Both the position numbers and the translations under genes were made by a program. This document shows, piece after piece, positions 26,901 to 35,900 of a stretch of DNA of 64,000 nucleotides. Source of the stretch: Haliotis asinina. Lineage: Eukaryota > Mollusca > Gastropoda > Lepetellida > Haliotidae. The notes under the pieces were generated by a model, which was not told the origin of the DNA, made no database searches, and saw nothing but the letters and a program-made list of their open reading frames with translations. Each line of letters begins with the position of its first letter. Position 1 is the stretch's first letter. The stretch is taken from contig NC_090291.1 of NCBI RefSeq assembly GCF_037392515.1, positions 43,951,001 through 44,015,000 of the forward strand. Direction: 5' to 3'.

Positions 26901-29900
26901 TTGTGATGCTCGCCTAGCAACGGGTTGCTAAGGTCACTGACTGCATTTCTTCCATCTTAACATATAACGTCTCAAAGTTTTCAACATCAACAAAGAACTT
27001 TCCAGTATCCTCCTCCCCCTAAACATTAACCACTGTGTAATACCAGTTAGTTCTTTTTTATCCGTGGTATCTTCCACCAGCGAGTAATGAAATACAGTTC
27101 AACTCAGAAGTGACTTCCTTCTACGGCACTTGTACATACAGATACCAAAGTACCATATGCCTTTGGCAGTAAGCAATGTGCGCAGCGCGTCATATATAAA
27201 AGAAAAGCATGTGAAAGCGGGCTGATCTCCGTTAGGAGGCATTTGAGACGAACTTAGAGGTCATTTTCGTGTTTACTGGCAAAAGTTTAGTTTAAAACTT
27301 CGTCTAAAAGACGAGAGTTTTAAACACGAATTTTATGTCTATCATGTCTAATTAAAATCAATGTCTATTGTGAATTCATGTTCATAAATGTTTCTTTAGC
27401 AGGGTGTGATTTACAGTCAGGCTGCGTTAATCTGGACAATTCTGTTTTTCAACAAAAAACGTTCAGATAGTGAAACGTACGGACTACTGAAACGAACTTT
27501 TATGAACACCACTACAGTAGAGTTACTTCCCTTTGACATGGCATCCCTTGTTTGAAAGGGTGTCATTTGGTCTGAGTTTATAAAACAACCCCGTCTCGTC
27601 CATGTTATAACCTTATAATTTTGACACGATTGGTGTTTTATACAGCAAGTAAGCATGACAGGCATTACTCAAACTAACCAAAAGTGAGACCTACTAATTG
27701 ATCAAAATCACAAACTATGTTCAACTCGGAAGTGTCACTTAACAATTACCACTGAATGGGGTTCACGGTGTGAGGGGATCATCGGAACCTTTTTGATGTA
27801 CTGCCGGATTAATGAAGCAAAACTATGTGTAATTAGCTAATCTGTTACCACTAATTAACGTCCGGATACAGAGAGTGAAGCACCGGATTAATGAATCAAC
27901 AGGTAATGAGTTTACATAGTAAACAAGATTGGTTACAGCTAGTTATTGTTTGGATATCGCGGGAATCAGATTATCGGTATCTGGACTAACGCGGCCCGAC
28001 TGTAGTGCTTTGTTACTTGTTATATGTCTTACTTGCACAAGGTCCAAGTAATTTTTTAAAGAAATAAATCAACACTGAATCTAACATCATAAATAGCTCA
28101 TTTTTCTTCTAAACTTTGTATAGCTATGGCACTGAAACACTGCTATTCTTAGACATGTCTAGGCTAAGACAGCTCCTGTAAACAGGGATCCGCTGTGTCT
28201 TCTTGTTGCTATAGTATCAAGGGTACTACATCACAGACACATGTCTATTTGCACTGAAACCCCTGACATTTTAACACACTACGTTGCAACTGGAATTTGG
28301 TATGTAACTTAGGTTGCATCTGGTGAAAGTAGCTTAACATCTCTTAAAACAAGCCAAGCTTTAATGTGACAACCATACCTGTGGGGCGTATTGTCCAGGT
28401 GAGTGTGACTCAATGTCCTCGTCCTCTTCAGTATCCTCCTCCTCCTCCATGGTTGTCATGACAGTGAACATTACTTGCAGGATGGTTGGCACCAGTTTCT
28501 GCTTCATGATCGCCTGGTGAATGAGTGAGTGAGAACATTGCTTAATTTCACATCAGCAATTTGCAACTACTAGGTGCTATTTTCCTGTATCAGTCTACCA
28601 GACACGATAGCCTTGGGGAACATGTGACTGTGTGCATGAGCTGAATGAGTGATAGTGAGTGAGTATATTTTTTCACACTCATGATGATGACATATGACAC
28701 AATTCATGCTGCATGTACCTTCTTCTTGAGTCTTGTGAGTGAACTTATGAAGGACATGCCCTTGACCCTTACTGCATCTCCAAGTTCACCATTTGCTGCT
28801 AACTGAAAATACACAAGCAGAAAGAAATAAAGAGCATGAATTGATAGTTCTTCATTTTTAAAATTGATTAATTGCTGCTGCTGCTGCTACTACTACTACT
28901 ACTAATAATAATGTAACTTTCTGAATAAAACTGATAATTTTTCCTCATCCTGACTCATGCTTAATTGCTTATCTCTTCCTCTCTGCTGAATTCTAGTATT
29001 CTCATGTCGGGTGTTTTTGATAGGAGAGTGACAAGCATGGTGGGTCATGTGACTTTTATGGCGGGAAAAGGGAGGTTTCCAGTGGGTGAGTGTATTCATG
29101 TCCACTTCTTTTAGAAGGGAACTTCAAGGGTTTTCAAGTGTTCCACTACCTTCACAGTGAGGAAGAGATAAGCAATTAAGCATGAGTCAGGATAAGAAAA
29201 AAACTACTGCTGCTGCTACGTAGCAATTACACCAATATGACCACAAATTTTGCTTCCGAAGTAAGCATTGTTAGGCATACCAAAATCATCAAGCAGGCTA
29301 ATGTCTAGCCACAGCGTATCCTATACTCACCTCCAAACTAAACTCGACAATGACACGTATATGCGGCATGATAATGGCTACCTCTGTCTCAAGCAGCTCA
29401 TCAAACAGCTCCATAACCTCACACGCCTTGTCCTGGGAAGGTCAAACACACAGTGTGACAAGTGACAAGACACAAATACATATTCCAACCTCTTCCAAGC
29501 AAGACTACATTGGGTAAGAGGTGACTTATAATATTTGGTAAGAACACATATGAGAAGAATAATCCCATTGGTCCCATGGTTCTGGTGGTACCGAAAAACA
29601 ATATAATGTGTATTCCAGTCTGCTGCTGGCAGCCATATTGGATTTCCAGTGAAGATGTTTCAAAGAAACTTTGAACTACATACAGTGACAATCTCATTAA
29701 GTTTCAAGTTTCTGGTCCTTAGCGTTTTAAAGAATTTTTTCTAAAAACTAAATCAAAGAGAACAACCATGTATATTGAAAACCTGAACTCTAATAAACAT
29801 GAATACCAAACAATATCCACACAAACTTAAATTGAAAACATTCTGACAATTTTGATTTTGGAAAAGTTAAAAGTGTAAAATGCTTATGGAGGCCCAAATA

Positions 29901-32900
29901 AACCCAAAACAAGACAACCTAAGAAAACATAAGATCACATCCTTCCAGAGACCAGGTGACCTTTTCACCCATCCATATTTCACAGGTGTATAACTGACTA
30001 ACCTCATCTTGAAGGGACAGCTCTCTCACTATCTGAACAATTCGAGGTACACTGGTTTGAATAAATTTCTGAAAACGACAAACATTTGATAATCAGGAAG
30101 TGTTCTTGTACAATGCAAGATTTTGTTTTGTTTATTGTTTAATGCCACACTCAGCAATATTCCAGCCATAAGGCAGCAGTCTGTACATAATCCATCTGAA
30201 AGAGACAATCAACAGCATGTCTATGCAGTCCAGTGATCGACACTATGAGCATTAATCTATGCTATTGGGATAAGATGACATGTATCAAACAAGTCAGCCA
30301 GTCTGGCCACCAGGTCAAAGTGTTGACACTGCAAGCCTGACAACCAATGATTTATGTTGAGTTACTGAAAAAAACAAATGGTTCAATATGTTAAATGGAA
30401 CACGGTTCTCAATTATGTTTGCAAAATATATTAATAAACAATTTAAACAAAACTTTTGATCAACTTAGTTTGAATTATAAAATCTACATTGCTCACAGAC
30501 ATCTTCAGATTTCATTTTTTAAAAAGTGAAGTATTTCAACTTACACCCTCGTCATCTCCAACAAAAAACACCAACTCCGTCATAGACCTATACAGAACAA
30601 CATAAGTATCACAAACAGCGAAAAGAATCAAGCACAATTAATCAACAATAGTTATGTCCCATCCAATGATATTACTCTACTGCTACATTACATGCACACA
30701 GGCTGCAACGACGCATTGAACTATCAATGGATTGCAATTGTTGAGACTACAATATTGATTAATCGAAGCTTGAAATGGGAAACAAATGATGCATGGATGA
30801 CAGTATGTGTGAATATCGATAGTTTAGTAATTGACTTTTACTGATAAGGAGGCAGTACAAAGTACAGGCAGTATCAGATTCATTCACTTTGATTTAGAGT
30901 TATCTACCCTGTTACCCCTTCAACACCCTATTACTCCGGGACTGTGAGTGGGGGCATTTAGTTTTACACTGCACTCTATATGGCAGCAATGTGTGTAAAT
31001 AACTGAGTCTGGGCTCGACAATCCAGTTATCAACAGCATGAGCATCGATCTGTGCAGGGGGGAACCAATGACGTGTCAACCAAGTCAGTGAGCCTGACCA
31101 TCCAATCCGGTTAGTCGCCTCTTCCGACAAGCATAGTCGCCTTTTGTGGCAAGTATGGGTTGCAGAAGACCGCGGTCCTTGATTTTAAGTTTTTTGTCAA
31201 TTACCAAAAGGAACTGAAACAACTTCAGCTTGTTTTTATTTCATATAAACTATACATTCAATAGGGAAATGACTTCAAATGAGACAATTCAAGGAGAAAA
31301 AACAACCGCAATAGTTGGTCGCAACAGACAATTGCTATCACAGTAGTATGTTGCTATAGACTTTCCCTATCGCTATAGTTGTTTCACCCCGAATATTTAA
31401 CATGTCCTGACAAAATAACTATTATTATTTGAGGAAGTTGTCCTTTGCTATTCAGCACTCTCAAAATGAACAATTCACTTGACAAGCACGATTCGATGAG
31501 TTTCACTTTTACTTTGGTTTTAGCAACATTGCAACAATATCATGGTGGGGATGCCCAAAAGGCGTTACACACATTGTACCCATGTGGGGAATCAAACTCA
31601 GATCTTCAGCGTGATGAGAATTTGCTTTTACCACTAGACTACCCCACCTACTTGAAGTTGATAAGAAGTAGCATTTAATTATATAAGGTACTTTTACCTT
31701 TTAAAATAACATGACCCCCTAGTGACCCTATAAATATGGACTGTACAGTTGTACAAGCTGACATTTAGAGAAGTTGTCATCTAAATACAATATTTCCAGA
31801 CACACAGTTTCAGGTGTGACTGTGATTATCAATACCAAAAATACCCAATCAACAATTGAATCCATTCAAATATTCATAAACTAAACCAGAACAAAGTTAA
31901 TGACCATGCAAAATCAAATTCTAAACAAGTCCTCTAAATCACCCCAGTATGGATTATCTCTCCTACCTGACAGCATAGTAGGGCACCTGTTGACTCTGTG
32001 AGTCATTGACCAGCTCTGTAAGTAGTTGCAGGACAGACCGTAAATGTGGTTTGAGTTGCTCACATGCCACTGAACACACTGTGTAGAGGACAAAAGCTCC
32101 TAGCTGGAAAACAAATGATTTTGACATACGTCAGATAAAAGCAGAATCAAGTTTGACATTGGCCATTTCCATTGGAAACAACTCCAGGGGAACATGCACT
32201 AACCCTTTCTGTGTTGTCACACCTTATGATAGCATTTATGACTTATTCCTTTTAATAATCCAACCAGGTATTCTTGCTTGTTAACACTGCTATATAATGT
32301 CAGTCTGTATATATTCAAAGCTGGACCAGACTATGAAGTGTCTGAAATCATGAGCACTAATGTAAAGCAAGACCCAGGATATTCGAAGACATTTGTTTTT
32401 GTGTAATCGTCTGGATATCTGGATTTCTGTCATCTATGCCTCATTGTTGAAACACACATTTCTTGGTTAAAAACACTTTTGAAACAGTATGGTCATTTTA
32501 ATTTGACAAATACAATTCACTTAGTGTCAGATGGAACTGCTAATCACCCATCTGATCGGTCATGAATCAAGGTTTTCAGACCTTGCCTGGTGTTAAAACA
32601 CATGGACACGCGTGGTAGATCAAATCTTCATCCGAATAAGTGAGTCAACAAAGTTAGTGAACCTGACCACCTGATCCTGTTAGTTGCCTCTTACGACAAG
32701 CATGTATAGTCACCTTTTATGGCAAGCATGGGTTGCTGAAGGCCTATTCTACCCCGGACCTTCACAAGTCCCCACCAAAAGAAGTGACTGTTACATTAGA
32801 GACTTATCCATGGAAAGATGGCTTGACAAAGTGCACTCTGTGATCCCTACCTCTCTCTTTGCTACATCTGGGTCCTTTGTGGTGGTGATCATGAAGTCGA

Positions 32901-35900
32901 ACACCTGTGGCCAGCTGTTGGTGGGCAAGTCATGTTTGGCCACAGTTCCCACAATCTGAGCTACAGCATTACGCACACTCTTCCTGGAAAACACCATTGG
33001 AAAAACAGTCAAACATCTTCAAGATATCCTGCACCAACAAGTGTCAAGGTTATTGAACTGTTACATATATTTGGAAGAGTTGAAGATCTGAAGCTGAACT
33101 CATCTCTCAGCAATGTTCCAGCTATATTACAACAGCCTGAAAATAATTGTACCAGGACTGAGGCAAGTCATTAATGCTCCTCTTCATTAGGGTGCTAGGG
33201 TGCACTATCCACAAAGTCAACTAACCTGAGCTCACAATCAATTTAGTCACCCCTTAACACCAGCACAAGTTGTTTGGAATCTATTCCAACAGAGACTCCA
33301 CTCAGAAAGGGTGACACTGACAGTCGAGTGTGCTGGAAGACAAGTATCACCTGCACAACAGCAGCAATCATCAACCATCATTTGACAGGGATTTAGGTGC
33401 ACTCACTCACTCATCCACAGGTATCGGCATGTGTTGTCAACTTACTCAGATTCCTGAACAAGAAGTTGCAGGATGTTGTCTCGGATACTGAAATGTTAAA
33501 AAAGGTAATTGAAATGTACAGCAAAAGGCACTGATCCACAATACCACCTTCAGATACCCCCAGCCTTACGTTAACCTGAACGATCATTTTGTGCAAAGTA
33601 CCAACAACATACACATTCATCGGGTTTATGACACAAATGCAGTTGATATAATCTATTTCTTATTTTCAAACATTTTAAGTTGCTGAAAAAATGCCTCCTA
33701 CAACAAATGTTTATCTAACCTTTGGCGGACATCTTCCATTAATGCCTTCCACTGCTTTGACTTCTGGATTTTTCTCCGCAAAAGAACAGCTGCATATTGT
33801 CGAATCTGACAGGGAAACATAAACAACATAACCATGATAAATTTGGCAAGAGTAAAGAGAAAATTTTATCTGGAATTCAGCCAAGATGAGCAGAACATAG
33901 GAGGTCATTCTACTGGCTTTGAATCTCACAGGCAAACACACAAGGGACATAATGATGCTAACAGTAGGAATGGAATTTGGCAGGGGTTTTTCACTTCACT
34001 TTTTTAAAAATACTGATACCTCATAAACGGTCACTAGCAAGCATCTGGATTCACAAGTCTCTCAAGAACTGTGTTTTGTTTTGTTTGTTTATGGCAGCTG
34101 TCAGTAAACAATTGAGTCTGGACCAGACAATTCAGTAATCAACAACATGAGCATTGATCTACTGACCTGGGATACATCGCATGTGCCAACCAAGTCAGCC
34201 AATCTGACCACAAGATCCCGTTACTCGCTTCTTACCAGTTCTACCCTGACCTTCACAGGTCTGTAATTATGAATGGCATGTACCTGAGGTGTCTGTGATG
34301 TTGCCAAAACCTGACACAGAGATCCGAGAGCAGATGGATCCTTAAATGCCTCCCTGAGACTCTGTGTTGCCTAGAATCACAAAACAACAATAGTAAGTCA
34401 TCATCACATCTCCAGCTCAGACAAAGTATTATGTTGACAGTAAAGCTGAACACAAGGTTCCCAGTGAAAGGGTGTGTATTTTTCCAGTGATATTGGTTCT
34501 TAACGTCTCATTTTAGTTTTTATGATGCAAAGTATGGTTTGGGAGTACATGACATGAAAGTATGAACGGACAGGCAAATTTTACTGATTAAGGGTAACCA
34601 GTAATTGTTAATTCTAAGATGCTTCTGTGAAAGATCAATGGTGCTGACAATACTTTATCAGACAATAATGAGCAGTTTTGCATTACGTCACAATGTGTTG
34701 ACATCAATGCGCCATTCCAGTCTGTCCCCTCATAATCGAACATTTTTGCATTACATCACAATGTAACCGACGTCATGATGGATGTCAGTTGTCATCGCCT
34801 CCCACAGCCTCCCACAGTAAACTGCTTCATCACATCCTGTTTCTTGGTTTGCAGTTGCATCACACAGCTAACATCACTGGTGGAAACATTACGTTTATGT
34901 TTTCTGAAGGATAAAATGTCTCACAGTTCGACTCAAAATTTTACAGAGACATGGTAATGTTGGCAATGTTTACATTCCCACAATGCAATCGTGGAATGTC
35001 ATATGACTAGTCAGCTTCAGCTGAATGTACTGATCTAAACTTTCATTGGTAGTAGAAATGAGGCGGTCATATTGCCTTGTATGGTTTAAGAAAATCACGG
35101 ATGAAACTAAAATGATCTAGAGAAGATATTTAAGCCAAACATAAACCGTCACCAAACTGTTTGTCATTTGTTTTTCTAGTAACATGTCTTAACGTAGGGG
35201 GCTGACATGTCAAAAGAACAGTGTGTCAGTTAGCCCTGTGCGAGGATTCATAATTTAGGTCAAAGACACCGTCGTTTGTTTTCTGCCATAGATTAATCGA
35301 AATTAAGCTTAGAAACTATTAAACACGGCATCTTAGAAAAGAAATAAGCAAGCATCCTCGTGCTTAACGATATAATAGTTCAGGGTGAAAGTGTGCTTTA
35401 TAACACTATACATGGTAGTAGAACGAACTGTATTTCTTAATTCAACACACTATAAGGCCCCACTGGCACTCAACATGCTTACATTTGTAGGGTTTGTTTT
35501 TCTTTATCCAGGGTACACATAACATAAACTGTGTTTTCAGCCCATCAGGTGTCAACTCCTGATTTGATAAGAGTATATATTTTCTTAATCAAAGTGCCAT
35601 ATCATCACATCATTCGTGACCAAGTCATGCTATTCTGAGACATGCCGAATAGCAACTCATACAACTCTGAAAGGATTTCATAGTGGTGTAGAAGCATCAG
35701 AACTTCTTCAAACAGGAACAATATCACTATTCCTGTTCAATTCCAATGGTTCTTAATGTCATCGAACTACTCTTACATTGTATTTCTGTTTTTGTTTTTG
35801 CTTATTTATCTTAGAGAATTAAACCTCCATGATACAACTGAAAGAAGGTGAAAGACATATTTGTTAGAGGCATATTCTGATGTATTTATCACCTTATGTT

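Noticed and set aside
32089-32103. A closer acceptor for IPO4 exon 6 at 32099
   Set aside because: It breaks the reading frame. The ttttccag at 32104 gives CTA GGA GCT TTT and restores phase.
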